Under the pieces are notes generated by a model. That model searched no databases. It saw nothing but the letters and a program-made list of their open reading frames with translations, and was not told where the DNA came from. A stretch of DNA of 64,000 bases, from positions 1 through 64,000 of the forward strand of contig JAFXUZ010000001.1 of assembly GCA_017524725.1 (NCBI GenBank), written 5' to 3'. Shown piece after piece: positions 51,508 through 61,009 of the stretch (its first letter is position 1; each line of letters opens with the position of its first letter). Origin of the DNA: Clostridia bacterium. Its GTDB lineage: Bacteria; Bacillota; Clostridia; Christensenellales; Aristaeellaceae. Made by a program: the position numbers and the translations under genes.

Positions 51508-53556
51508 ATGGAACGGCGTTCGATGGTCCCGGAAACGGAACGGGGCTTTTCCCTGAAAAGAATGTTTTCGGCTGTTCTTTGCCTGTGCATGGTGTTTTCC
51601 ATATGGGTCCCTTTATCGCGAGTTTCTGCCGAAAGCCTTCATCCGCCGGTCGTTGAGCCCTGCAAGGAGTCCCCGACCGGAAAAAAGACCACCTGGAAAT
51701 GCGTGTACTTCGGTACCTATCCGTCCTGCGAAGTCGTGGACAGCTCGTGGAAGGCTGTGGATGAATATGCGCTGCGGGAAGGGGACACGATACGGGACGA
51801 CTCCCTTTACACGAGGCTTTCTGAAGCTGACTGGAAAAACGGCGCCGCGGTCCTCGACGGCGTGACCTATGTCCGCGTGGGTCTCGACCGGGCGCCGCGG
51901 GAAAAAAGCGCCCGGGAACAGCACTACTCCTGGGATTTTGCGCGTCCCTGGCATTATTTTGCTTTTTCTCCTATCCGCTGGCGGGTAATGGATATCCGGG
52001 ACGGAAAAGCCCTGCTGCTGGCAGACCGGATGCCGGACTGTGTTCCGTTCAACGCTGCGGACGAGGAGGTATGCTGGGAGGACTGCACCCTGCGCAGCTG
52101 GCTGAACGGCTGCGGATCTGAAGCCAACAGGCAGGGGATCGATTTTACCGGCGCCGGCTTTATTGACCGGGCTTTCACCGCGGAAGAACGCGAAGCCATC
52201 GTTCCCGTCCTGTGCGCCAACCGGGAAAACCGGGATTACGGCACCGACAGCGGCGCGGATACGGAAGACCGCCTCTTTATCCTGTCCAACGGCGAAGTAT
52301 TCGAAGATGAAAATGCCGGACGCTTTGGGTTCGATCCCGGACGGGATCATGACGACCCCGCGAAACGCTTTACGTCCACACTTTACGCCAAATGCATGGG
52401 CGCCTGGTGGTCTCCCGTGGAAATGTACGCCGGAAACTCGTTCTGGTTCATGCGCACAAGCGGTTACACGGCCCGGAGCGTGACCTACGTATGTGATTTC
52501 GGGTACATCTACAGCAAGGGAACATTGGTGACCTGCTCCGACGCAGCGGTGCTCCCCGCCATGTGGGTGGATTTGGATAAGGCCAAGCTTACGGACGCGG
52601 GAGAGACCTCGTCCGCAGAGATCATTCACACATCTCCTACAGGTAAATCCCCCGAAACCCTTGATATCGGGGATCCCGTCGTCGTTCCGGACAGCGATAT
52701 GCCCGGAGGCGCGTACACTGTGTGGAACGCGGTTGCTTTCGGGCATTATCCGCAGACTGAGATCGTGGAAGAACTGCCGCCTGAAAGCAGTCCGGACGGG
52801 CGTGCGGCCGATCCGGAGCTGTTTGACGAGCTTATAGAAGCGGCTGTCAGCGGCAGGGAGGACGTGACCAAAGACGGCATACGATACTGCCGTTTGAACG
52901 GCCGCTGGTTCCGGTCCGATCCCATTGTGTGGCGTGTGCTTGAGGTAAAAGACGGCACAGCCCTCCTGATGGCAGACAGGTGCCTGGATTCAGTCCCCTT
53001 TCACAGGGAATACAAAGACGTATTCTGGGAAGATTCCGACATGCGTGCCTGGCTGAACGGTACAAAGGATGTGTCATCTTACGGAACGCCGTTCATCGAT
53101 CTGGCGTTTACGGATAACGAACGCAGTGCCATAGCGGTATCCGCTGTCAATAACGCCGGCAACTGGTATTTCGGCACCGCCTGCGGCTCGGGTACCCATG
53201 ACCGGGTGTATATCCCATCCGAAGAGGAAGTGTTCTGGTCCGAAAAAGCGGAAAAATACGGTTTCCGCCCCAGCGATGCCATCCCGGATTTCGGGAGGCG
53301 CCTGTCCCCTACGCCATACGCTGTTGCGCGGGGGGCGTGGGTTTCATCGGATAACGAGACCGCCGGGATCGGCTTCTGGCTGCTGCGCACAAACGGCTAT
53401 ACCCGGGACAATACGGTCTACGTGGGAGAAAAAGGGTACCTGTACAACCGGGGGATCCCCGTTACCTGCTCCGACGCGGGCATCGTGCCTGTGATCCGCA
53501 TTCGTTTGGACGCCGCACAGTACCGGCGTGTCCCGGATATCACATCCCGTCAATAA
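51508..53556 (+). CDS. Secreted protein with two DUF6273 domains
   Basis: A 682-residue protein with a hydrophobic signal (16-41, ending SAESL). Two DUF6273 domains follow: one near 60-360 (IRWRVMDIRDGKALLLADR, SWLNG, FTAEEREAI), a second near 410-670 (IVWRVLEVKDGTALLMADR, AWLNG, FTDNERSAI). The family resembles formylglycine-generating-type surface folds and is common in secreted Firmicute proteins; its function is not established. It precedes a flavin reductase by 16 bp. Confidence 0.88.
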   Translation: MERRSMVPETERGFSLKRMFSAVLCLCMVFSIWVPLSRVSAESLHPPVVEPCKESPTGKKTTWKCVYFGTYPSCEVVDSSWKAVDEYALREGDTIRDDSLYTRLSEADWKNGAAVLDGVTYVRVGLDRAPREKSAREQHYSWDFARPWHYFAFSPIRWRVMDIRDGKALLLADRMPDCVPFNAADEEVCWEDCTLRSWLNGCGSEANRQGIDFTGAGFIDRAFTAEEREAIVPVLCANRENRDYGTDSGADTEDRLFILSNGEVFEDENAGRFGFDPGRDHDDPAKRFTSTLYAKCMGAWWSPVEMYAGNSFWFMRTSGYTARSVTYVCDFGYIYSKGTLVTCSDAAVLPAMWVDLDKAKLTDAGETSSAEIIHTSPTGKSPETLDIGDPVVVPDSDMPGGAYTVWNAVAFGHYPQTEIVEELPPESSPDGRAADPELFDELIEAAVSGREDVTKDGIRYCRLNGRWFRSDPIVWRVLEVKDGTALLMADRCLDSVPFHREYKDVFWEDSDMRAWLNGTKDVSSYGTPFIDLAFTDNERSAIAVSAVNNAGNWYFGTACGSGTHDRVYIPSEEEVFWSEKAEKYGFRPSDAIPDFGRRLSPTPYAVARGAWVSSDNETAGIGFWLLRTNGYTRDNTVYVGEKGYLYNRGIPVTCSDAGIVPVIRIRLDAAQYRRVPDITSRQ

Positions 53557-53572
53557 ACAAGGGAGATAAAAT

Positions 53573-54139
53573 ATGGATATGATCAAAAGGCGGTCCGTAG
53601 ACCCCGTATATTCGATGTGTGTTCAGCCGTCCTTCATCATCGGTACAAACAACGAAGACGGCTCGGCAAATTTTGCTCCCATTACCTGGGTCAGCGCCAC
53701 CAGGGAGGGAGGAGACGGATATCTCCTTGTCATCAGCATGTTCGGCACAAAAAAAACAAAGCAGAACGTGCTACGCACCGGCGTCTTCAGCGCCAACCTT
53801 GTAAGCACGGACATGCTTCCGCTGATGGATTATTTCGGATCGCGGCATGCAAAAGACGGCAGGAAGAACGGTATCCCATATTCCGTCAGCCGCGGCGAGA
53901 CGCTGGACGTTCCCGTACTGGACCAGAGCCGGTGGGTGTATGAATGCGAGGTAGCGTACAAAATGGAAACCGGAGATTCCACCACCTTCTTCTCCCGCAT
54001 CCACGGCATTCAGATGGATGAACGCCTGCAGTGCAGGGACACCTTCGATGTGGACCTGACAGTCCTTGACCCGGTCATCTATTCCGGGAAATACCACAGT
54101 CTCGGCAAACTCCTCGGGGATATCGGTGATTTTCTTTAA
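53573..54139 (+). CDS. Flavin reductase family protein (FMN-binding split barrel)
   Basis: A 188-residue flavin-reductase-fold protein with the family pattern SFIIGTNNEDGSANFAPITW, FGTKKTKQNVLRTGVFSANLVS and a C-terminal FDVDLTVLDPVIY. Members bind FMN and reduce it with NAD(P)H or serve as small oxidoreductases. GGGAG precedes the ATG, and the gene is 16 bp downstream of the DUF6273 gene. A terminator follows. Confidence 0.9.
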   Translation: MDMIKRRSVDPVYSMCVQPSFIIGTNNEDGSANFAPITWVSATREGGDGYLLVISMFGTKKTKQNVLRTGVFSANLVSTDMLPLMDYFGSRHAKDGRKNGIPYSVSRGETLDVPVLDQSRWVYECEVAYKMETGDSTTFFSRIHGIQMDERLQCRDTFDVDLTVLDPVIYSGKYHSLGKLLGDIGDFL

Positions 54140-54150
54140 TAGAATCTGGT

Positions 54151-54184
54151 GAAGCGGCGGACCGATCGCACGGCCCGCCGCTTC
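54151..54184 (+). terminator. Hairpin between converging operons
   Basis: GAAGCGGCG (54151-54159) pairs with CGCCGCTTC (54176-54184), followed by ATTACT. It sits between the flavin reductase stop and the GH78-like stop and can serve both strands. Confidence 0.6.
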
Positions 54185-54185
54185 A

Positions 54186-56471
54186 TTACTCCGCAAAACA
54201 ACCCCTGCCCGTAAAACGGATTTCTTTGCCGTTTTGGGTGATCATCATTCCCTGCGCTCCGTCCGGCAGGGAGATGTCATAATTCCAAACTCCGTCCGTC
54301 CTTTGGTATCTGAACTTTACTTTCCCCAGGGGCGTAACAGTCTCGCCTGACAGGTCCGGCAGTTCGAACAGCCGAGGACGGATCTCGATCATGCCGTTCT
54401 CCTGCCGGATACCTGCCAGGGTCCGCATGAATTCAAAGATCGGCAGAGCGCTCCAGGCATGGCATTCACTGCGGGGATGATGTGGCTCCTCCGGGCAGGT
54501 CGTGCTGCCCCGGGCGATCAGGGCGATCCATGCGTCCAGGTCCTTTCGCATCTGCTCCTCCATCCCGGCCCTTTCCAACGCGCGGAACCATTCATAGGAG
54601 GCAGCAAAGGAACAGGGCGGACAGGAAAGAGCGGCTTTCAGCGCGCGCCTGCTTTCTTCTGCATCCAACAATCCGTTGACGACCGCCCAGGCCTGGGCAT
54701 GGCGGGTGAACTGACGGCAGGACGGGCCTTCCCGCACCATGCCCTTTTCAGGATCAAAGCACAGGGTTTTTACTTTTCGCAGAATTTCTTCCCGGCGCTG
54801 ACGGTATTCCTCCGCCGTGCCGGGACGTCCGGTCATTTCATACAGCTTTGCCCCGCATTCCAGGGCATACGCGTACATCAGGTTGATGACGGCCCCGGGA
54901 CCTTCCAAAGCTGCCGGAGAAACGCCGCCGGTATCCTTCCAATCCTCCTGCCAGTCCATAAAAGCCCAGGGATCGATCCTGCCCACCAGGCCACTCTCAT
55001 CCCTTCTGCCGTCAAAATAATCAAGTATCCGGTCAATATCGGGCCGGTATCGGCGTGCCGTGCCAAGGTCACCCGTATGTTCCGTATACTCCCACAGGGC
55101 GAACACATAATGCAGGGAGAAGGTGGAAATCACCTGACAATAAGCCGACGGGGTTTTCCCCGGAAGCAGTCCTTCCGGCAGCATGCCGCAGTGGAAATCC
55201 TGCAGGGCTTTCCTGGCAAGACGCACATCGCCGCTTACCGCATAGCTGAACAGCATCTGCAGCCGTGTATCCATGATGAACTGCAGCTGTTCGTAATATG
55301 GGCAGTCCATATAGGTTTCCATCATACAGTTTTTCAACGTGCGAAGGCAGATTTCCCAAAGCTTTTCCACCCATGGAACTGAGGATGAGATCCCTGATTC
55401 CACCGTCAAAGGGTAGCCTGTCCTGCGATAGACCGGAGGATGAGGCATTGCGGGCTTTGAAAAGTCCGATGTCCTGATCACGATATACCTGAAGGTCCGT
55501 ACCCAGAAGGGCTCATAGCGGACGGTTCCCCCCTTCAGGACGACGCGGTCCGTCCGTCCGTCGAACTCTTCGCTCATATCGTCGATCCTTTTGTCGTCCG
55601 AACCGTCGCCAAAGCGTTCCAGATACGTGATGACGATCTCCGTACCGGATAGGCCGGCAAAAGTGAAACGCGGATATCCGTTCACATGAACGCCCGCGTC
55701 CAGCACCGTATCGCTTTCCCGGTCAATGATCCCGGTAAAGACGGTTTCCGTTTCCTCCATCAGGGGAATCGGACGGGGCAATACACGCACACGGGGTACC
55801 AGGCCTACCCCCCGGAACAGCGGTGAAGGAAAGACAGTGCCGTAGCTTTCGGCACACAGCCAGGATGAATCGTCAAAGTCCGGCATACGCCAGTTCGGGG
55901 GCGAGAAGCGAAAATCGACGTTTTCTTCCACCGCGCCAAGGTAAACGGAGAATTTTGCGGACCTGAGATAAAAGGTATTATCCAGCCACACTTTCCATAT
56001 GGACTTTCCCGTGGAAACGGAAGCAATTATCCTGCCGTCCCTGTCCTGGATCTCGCCGTCGACGGCCAGTGCGTGGCATCTGCCCGCGCCGACGACGCCG
56101 TATATCGCCGCCCGTTCGTCCGTCTGGTCCCTGCCGATATCCGGATCGTTATAGAGTACCTGCACGGCAAACACGTTTTTCCCTTCCCGCAGGAAGCAGG
56201 TCAGGTCAACCGTTTCATAATACTGCCGTTCCATGTCCCCTTTGCAGGGGCCGGACAGCACGGGAACACCGTTTATCCACAGCCTGTACCTGGATACGGC
56301 GGTAATGCTTGCCGTCAGCCGAGCATCCTTCGGCAGCATCTTTTCGCAGCGGAAGTACGCGAACCGTCCGCCCAGATCCCCGTGGAATATTCTTTTCTGC
56401 TTAAGCTCTTCGGCAGGGAGCCTGATCCATATGGTATCGTCTCTCAAATTCATTTCTCCTTGGTCTTTCAC
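54186..56471 (-). CDS. GH78-like alpha-L-rhamnosidase family enzyme
   Basis: An open frame of 761 codons from a GTG at 56471; an in-frame ATG at 56453 (MNLRDDTIW) is the other candidate, although its AAGGAG is unusually close. It has an N-terminal beta-sandwich (30-130: SRYRLWINGVPVLSGP), middle beta domains, a catalytic (alpha/alpha)6 barrel (390-690) with ETYMDCPYYEQLQF and DWQEDW, and a C-terminal sandwich. The DCPYYEQ motif is typical of GH78-like enzymes that cleave L-rhamnose. It has no signal peptide, so it would act inside the cell on imported glycosides. Confidence 0.85.
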   Translation of the reverse strand: MKDQGEMNLRDDTIWIRLPAEELKQKRIFHGDLGGRFAYFRCEKMLPKDARLTASITAVSRYRLWINGVPVLSGPCKGDMERQYYETVDLTCFLREGKNVFAVQVLYNDPDIGRDQTDERAAIYGVVGAGRCHALAVDGEIQDRDGRIIASVSTGKSIWKVWLDNTFYLRSAKFSVYLGAVEENVDFRFSPPNWRMPDFDDSSWLCAESYGTVFPSPLFRGVGLVPRVRVLPRPIPLMEETETVFTGIIDRESDTVLDAGVHVNGYPRFTFAGLSGTEIVITYLERFGDGSDDKRIDDMSEEFDGRTDRVVLKGGTVRYEPFWVRTFRYIVIRTSDFSKPAMPHPPVYRRTGYPLTVESGISSSVPWVEKLWEICLRTLKNCMMETYMDCPYYEQLQFIMDTRLQMLFSYAVSGDVRLARKALQDFHCGMLPEGLLPGKTPSAYCQVISTFSLHYVFALWEYTEHTGDLGTARRYRPDIDRILDYFDGRRDESGLVGRIDPWAFMDWQEDWKDTGGVSPAALEGPGAVINLMYAYALECGAKLYEMTGRPGTAEEYRQRREEILRKVKTLCFDPEKGMVREGPSCRQFTRHAQAWAVVNGLLDAEESRRALKAALSCPPCSFAASYEWFRALERAGMEEQMRKDLDAWIALIARGSTTCPEEPHHPRSECHAWSALPIFEFMRTLAGIRQENGMIEIRPRLFELPDLSGETVTPLGKVKFRYQRTDGVWNYDISLPDGAQGMMITQNGKEIRFTGRGCFAE

Positions 56472-56729
56472 GGTGGGATTTCGGTCTGCGGTCCCGCTTC
56501 AAAAGAGCGGCAGTTTTTTTTCGGAACAGTCCCTGTCTGAAAGAATACCGTGCGGTCTGCCCGGAGGGGAAACTGCCTTTTTCATGTTCGTCGTGTTCAC
56601 CGGGAACGTCTTTCCGGGCGAGGTCCTGCGTCCGCACACACCTAAAGGAAAAGGATACGGGCCGCTTTTCTTCCAAAGCCATCTGCTTCAATACTTTCTA
56701 CAAATCCACAGGTATGCTCTTTATCTGTG
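56472..56729 (-). other. Interval between the SGNH and GH78-like genes, with a GH3 N-terminal relic
   Basis: On the minus strand 56691-56665 reads TTGAAGCAGATGGCTTTGGA and on to AAG, encoding LKQMALEEK. This matches 24 of 27 bases at the start of the nearby GH3 gene (LKQMTLEEK). It is preceded by a stop and homology ends at once, so it looks like a leftover of a lost or recombined GH3 gene. Confidence 0.4.
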
Positions 56730-57425
56730 TTAAAGGTATTTTTTCAGCCTTTCGAATACCGTGCGGTATCCCGCAGGGTCAAAGTGGATGCCATCCTGGG
56801 TATACTCCGCCTTCAGGTCTCCCTGTTCGTCCTTCAGGCCGTCGTTGACGTCGATATATTGAAAACCGTATTCTTCCGCCAGCTCCCGCACCATTCCATT
56901 GGCACGGGTGATATTTTCGTTGGTACGGACAAGCATGGCGGAATTATCCCGGGCAAGGGCCGCATGGCCGTTGACAGGATAATATGCCATCATGTATACC
57001 TCGGTATCCGGCAGCTTATCCCTGATGAGATCACAGATCCTGCGGTAATTGGCCGACAGGTGTTCAAACCAGTCTTCGCCTTCCGGCATGGGACGGATAT
57101 CATTGGTGCCGATGTTGATGAACAGTTTCGATGGCCGAGGAGCAAGAAGCACCGTATCGATCGCGGCAAGAAAATCGTCGGTTGTATAGCCGCCTATACC
57201 ACGGTTATAGGCGATTGGCAGGCCTTCGTTCAGGCAGTATTCCGTAATGGGAAACTGTTCCATCAGCGACGAGCCTGTAAACAGCGTTTTCCCCAATTGT
57301 ATATATTCATTCTGCTGACGGTAATTGTTTAATTTTCGTTCCTGCTCATGCCCAAAGCGCTCAGCCAGGTTTTTCATGAATTCCGCTTTGATCTCCTGCA
57401 CGATCTGCTCTCTGTTTTCAGCCAT
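56730..57425 (-). CDS. SGNH/GDSL hydrolase (carbohydrate esterase-like)
   Basis: A 231-residue protein. Block I Ser is in FTGSSLM (about 50), Gly in NRGIGGYT, Asn in NIGTNDIRP, and the Asp/His pair is DGIHFD near 216-219. The N-terminal 40 residues are helical and charged. No signal peptide, so cytoplasmic. Such enzymes remove acetyl or other acyl groups from sugars. Position between GH1 and GH78 genes suggests deacetylating imported oligosaccharides. Confidence 0.88.
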   Translation of the reverse strand: MAENREQIVQEIKAEFMKNLAERFGHEQERKLNNYRQQNEYIQLGKTLFTGSSLMEQFPITEYCLNEGLPIAYNRGIGGYTTDDFLAAIDTVLLAPRPSKLFINIGTNDIRPMPEGEDWFEHLSANYRRICDLIRDKLPDTEVYMMAYYPVNGHAALARDNSAMLVRTNENITRANGMVRELAEEYGFQYIDVNDGLKDEQGDLKAEYTQDGIHFDPAGYRTVFERLKKYL

Positions 57426-57470
57426 AGGATCCTCCGAAAATACATTTTTTTGCCCTGCGGCATCTCCTTT

Positions 57471-58730
57471 TTATCTCAGGGAGCCCAGGAATGCAAGACT
57501 TTTCTTTGGCGTACGTTCCATTGTATCCCGATTTACCGCTACCAGGCCGAAGGTCATGGCGTATCCCTTCTGCCATTCGAAATTGTCAAGCAGGCTCCAG
57601 TACAGGTAACCTCTTACCGGGAGACCGTCCTCCACACATTCCTTTACGCCCTGCGCCGCGGCATCGATAAAAGCGACCCTGCGGCAGTCGTCGGACGTAG
57701 CGATGCCGTTTTCCGTTACGATCAGATCCCCGTGAAAATCCTTCGCAGTCCTTCTCAGCACATGAGAGAGGCCCTCCGGATAGTATTCATATTCCATCTG
57801 GGTCTTTTCCTTGCCTTCGGGTACGGGCAGGGAACCGTCCGGCCCGATGATGGTGCGGGAATAGTTCTGCACCCCCAGGAAATCGTCCTCCGCCATCACG
57901 GACAGATAGTGGGTGAATTCCTGATCCCATTCCTCCAGGGCTTTTTCTTCGCCGCCGGGGACGGACTGCACGTCATGCAGGCTCAGCGTCCATCCCACTT
58001 TGATGTGGGGGGCGATCTCCCGGATGGCGGCCCTGGCGGCGGCGTGGGCCTGCATCACGATCTCATCCCCGTGGGCGGAGCGGGGAGACACGAAGGTTGC
58101 GGGTTTTTCGGTGCCGAAGGCATTCATATTTTCCCGGGCCAAAAGGGGATTGCCCTTCATCAGATCTTCCAGGTTCACGCCCACCTGCACCTTGCCCGCG
58201 GCCACCATCTGCTGAAAGATCTGTCGGGCCACCGCGGCGATCTGAATGCCCATGTTGGCCTCGTTGATGGTGCAGATATATTCAAGCTCGCTTCCGTACT
58301 GTTCCGCGATATACCGGGCATAGCGGGCAAAATCGGCGGGCGTGGTGTCTGCTTCCCAGCCGCCCTTGCGGATCAGCCAAACCGGGCTGGTAAAGTGGTG
58401 CAGGGTCACGACGGGCGTAATTCCGTGTTCTTTGCAGCAGCGGATCACATCCCGGTAATGCCGGGTTTCCTTTTCATCAAAGACGCCTTCTTCCGGTTCG
58501 ATGCGCGCCCATTCGACAGAGAAGCGATAGGCGTTCAGCCCGGCTTTGGCCATCAATCGAATATCTTCTTCATAGCGGTTGTAGTGGTCGCAGGCAATGC
58601 CGCTGGGCTCCGTAAAGCTGGAATGCGCCATTTGCTCCTGGGCCCAGTTGTCGCTGTTCGTATTGTTGCCTTCCACCTGGTGGGCCGCGGTCGCCGCACC
58701 CAGCAGGAAATCTTTTTCAAACCTTGCCAT
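57471..58730 (-). CDS. Glycoside hydrolase family 1 (beta-glucosidase-like)
   Basis: A 419-residue GH1 enzyme. The acid/base is Glu157 in TINEAN (usually TxNEP) and the nucleophile Glu340 in IVTENG. The N-terminal signature FLLGAATAAHQVEGN is intact. There is no signal peptide, so it acts in the cytoplasm on beta-linked disaccharides or glycosides, possibly 6-phospho forms. It lies 45 bp upstream of the SGNH gene and 21 bp after the GH3 gene in one operon. Confidence 0.95.
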   Translation of the reverse strand: MARFEKDFLLGAATAAHQVEGNNTNSDNWAQEQMAHSSFTEPSGIACDHYNRYEEDIRLMAKAGLNAYRFSVEWARIEPEEGVFDEKETRHYRDVIRCCKEHGITPVVTLHHFTSPVWLIRKGGWEADTTPADFARYARYIAEQYGSELEYICTINEANMGIQIAAVARQIFQQMVAAGKVQVGVNLEDLMKGNPLLARENMNAFGTEKPATFVSPRSAHGDEIVMQAHAAARAAIREIAPHIKVGWTLSLHDVQSVPGGEEKALEEWDQEFTHYLSVMAEDDFLGVQNYSRTIIGPDGSLPVPEGKEKTQMEYEYYPEGLSHVLRRTAKDFHGDLIVTENGIATSDDCRRVAFIDAAAQGVKECVEDGLPVRGYLYWSLLDNFEWQKGYAMTFGLVAVNRDTMERTPKKSLAFLGSLR

Positions 58731-58751
58731 GGTCCTTTTCTCCTTTGCTGA

Positions 58752-60995
58752 TCATGTGTTCAGGGAAGAGATCAGTTCCTTGAGCTGCCCCCGGGTCATG
58801 CGGCCATAACTCACCAGCGCGCCTAACTGAATGCCCATCATCATGCCCTGCATCATTCGTTCGCTGCCTTCTCCCATGGTGTCGGTCTGGTCCACGTGGC
58901 TCATGGCGGAGGAACGCATCATATTGCCGATGATCTCCTTACCCTTGGGGTGCTTGAGGAGCTGGCCGATGGTGGTGTTCTCAGTGACGGTGAAGGGCAA
59001 TACCGCCGTACCTTCCACCTGTACGGATTGAGTCGACCGGATATCCCGGCTGCTTTCGCCGATCTCGATCACAAATTCCCCGCTCTCCACAAAGAAATCA
59101 TGGCATTTGGGCTCCCAGTAGGCAAAAGCGCGCTTATCCAGCGTAAAGGTGACGGTTTTGGTTTCACCGGGCCGGAGAGTGATCTTTTCAAAGGCACGCA
59201 GCTCCCGTACGGGACGGCGCACGGTGCTTTCCACATCGCGCACATACAATTGCACGGCAGTCTTTCCGGCGACGGAACCGATGTTCTTCACATCCACGGA
59301 TACGATCAGGGAATCCTGATCGGTAATGCTTTCTTTATCCACGCGCAAATTGGCGTATTCAAACTGAGTATAGCTCAGTCCGTGTCCGAAGCAGAAATTC
59401 ACGGGCATTTCCTTTTTGTCGTAATAGCGATAGCCCACGAAGATTCCCTCTGCATAAGTGACGATCCCCTCCTCGCCGGGGAAGTTGAGATAGGAAGGAT
59501 TGTCCTGCAGGCGGATAGGCCAGGTTTCGGCCAGACGGCCGCTGGGATTGACCTTGCCATAGAGCAGATCCACGGTGGCAGCGCCAACCTGCTCGCCGCC
59601 CAGGTACACGCACAGCAGGGCGGGCACCTGGCTCAGCCAGGGAAGTTCCACCGGGGAACCGCCATGCAGCACCACCACGGTGTTGGGGTTGGCGGCAGCT
59701 ACGGCGGCGATCAGTTCATTCTGATTTTCCGGCAGGCGCATATGATCCCGGTCCGCGCCTTCGGTTTCAAAGGCGTCCGGAAGACCCGCGAAGATCACGG
59801 CTACATCCGCCTTTTTCGCCGTTTCAACGGCTTCGTTCAGCATCGCTTTGTCCGTAACATCGCTGTGGGCGTCATAGCCCCGGGAGTAAAGGACGGCGTC
59901 TCCCGCCGTTTCCAAAGCGCTGACGGCATGGGGCACGTTGATGTGGCTGGATCCCGCGCCCTGATACCGGGGTTTTTCGGCAAATTCGCCGATGAAGGCT
60001 GCTTTCTGATCCTCTTTCAGCGGCAGGAGATTTCCCTCATTCTTCATCAGCACGGCGCATTCACCTGCCAGCTTCCGGGCCAGCTTGCGGCATTCTTCCC
60101 TGTCTATTTTCGCATCGGGCCTGCGCTGCTCCACGGAATCCTTCACGAATCGCAGCAGACGCAGGACCGCTTTGTCCAGATCGGCTTCGCTCAGTGTGCC
60201 GGCCTTTACCGCTTCCGCGATCTCTTCGCCGGTGGCGTTGGGGCCGCCGGGCATTTCCAGATCCAGGCCCGCGGCAACACCCTTGGCCTGATCCTTGATG
60301 GCACCCCAGTCGGTGACCACGAAGGCGTCGGATTTCCATTCTTCCCGCAGGATATCGGTCAGCAGCGTTCTGTTCTCGGAGCAAAAGGTACCGTTGATGG
60401 CGTTGTAGGCGCACATCAGGCTGCAGGTCCTGCCCTTTTTGACCACCGCTTCAAAGGCCGGCAGATAGATCTCCCGCAGGGTACGTTCGTCCAGGTTGCT
60501 GGAGCCGCTCATGCGCAGGGTCTCCTGGTCATTGCAGGCAAAGTGCTTGGCGCATGCGGCGATGCCTTCGCCCTGCAGGGCCTGCACGTAAGCTGCGCCC
60601 ATTTCCCCTGCAAGATAGGGGTCCTCGGAAAAGTATTCAAAGTTACGGCCGCACAGGGGGCTTCGCTTAATGTTCAATCCCGGCCCCAGCAGCATGGCCA
60701 CGTTCTCCGCCTGGCATTCCTTTCCCAGAGCTTCACCCAGCTTAACCATCACTTCCCGGTCAAAGGAGGAGGCCAGGGCGGCGGCGGTGGGATAGCACAC
60801 CGTTTCGATGCTCTTGTTGATGCCCAGGTGGTCGCCCTCGCCTTCCTGCTTCCGCAGGCCGTGGGGGCCGTCGCACATCATAACGGAGGGAACACCGAGG
60901 CGTTCAATGGACTTGGTGTGCCAGAAATCATGTCCGGAACAGAAGGCGGCCTTTTCTTCCAATGTCATTTGCTTCAAAATTTCCTGTGCATTCAT
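58752..60995 (-). CDS. Glycoside hydrolase family 3 beta-glucosidase-type enzyme
   Basis: The ATG at 60995, with AAGGAGG upstream, gives 747 residues; an earlier in-frame codon at 61013 overlaps the GH43 gene. Domains are in normal order: TIM barrel (1-300) with KHFACNDQET (Lys150-His151) and nucleophile Asp229 (VVTDWG), alpha/beta sandwich (330-520), FnIII-like (580-660), then an unusual C-terminal tail (690-747) rich in Met that has VTENTTIGQLLKHPKG. That tail is found in bacterial beta-glucosidases. Cytoplasmic (no signal). It probably releases glucose or xylose from beta-linked oligosaccharides. Confidence 0.95.
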   Translation of the reverse strand: MNAQEILKQMTLEEKAAFCSGHDFWHTKSIERLGVPSVMMCDGPHGLRKQEGEGDHLGINKSIETVCYPTAAALASSFDREVMVKLGEALGKECQAENVAMLLGPGLNIKRSPLCGRNFEYFSEDPYLAGEMGAAYVQALQGEGIAACAKHFACNDQETLRMSGSSNLDERTLREIYLPAFEAVVKKGRTCSLMCAYNAINGTFCSENRTLLTDILREEWKSDAFVVTDWGAIKDQAKGVAAGLDLEMPGGPNATGEEIAEAVKAGTLSEADLDKAVLRLLRFVKDSVEQRRPDAKIDREECRKLARKLAGECAVLMKNEGNLLPLKEDQKAAFIGEFAEKPRYQGAGSSHINVPHAVSALETAGDAVLYSRGYDAHSDVTDKAMLNEAVETAKKADVAVIFAGLPDAFETEGADRDHMRLPENQNELIAAVAAANPNTVVVLHGGSPVELPWLSQVPALLCVYLGGEQVGAATVDLLYGKVNPSGRLAETWPIRLQDNPSYLNFPGEEGIVTYAEGIFVGYRYYDKKEMPVNFCFGHGLSYTQFEYANLRVDKESITDQDSLIVSVDVKNIGSVAGKTAVQLYVRDVESTVRRPVRELRAFEKITLRPGETKTVTFTLDKRAFAYWEPKCHDFFVESGEFVIEIGESSRDIRSTQSVQVEGTAVLPFTVTENTTIGQLLKHPKGKEIIGNMMRSSAMSHVDQTDTMGEGSERMMQGMMMGIQLGALVSYGRMTRGQLKELISSLNT

Positions 60996-61009
60996 GATGT
61001 TCCTCCTTT

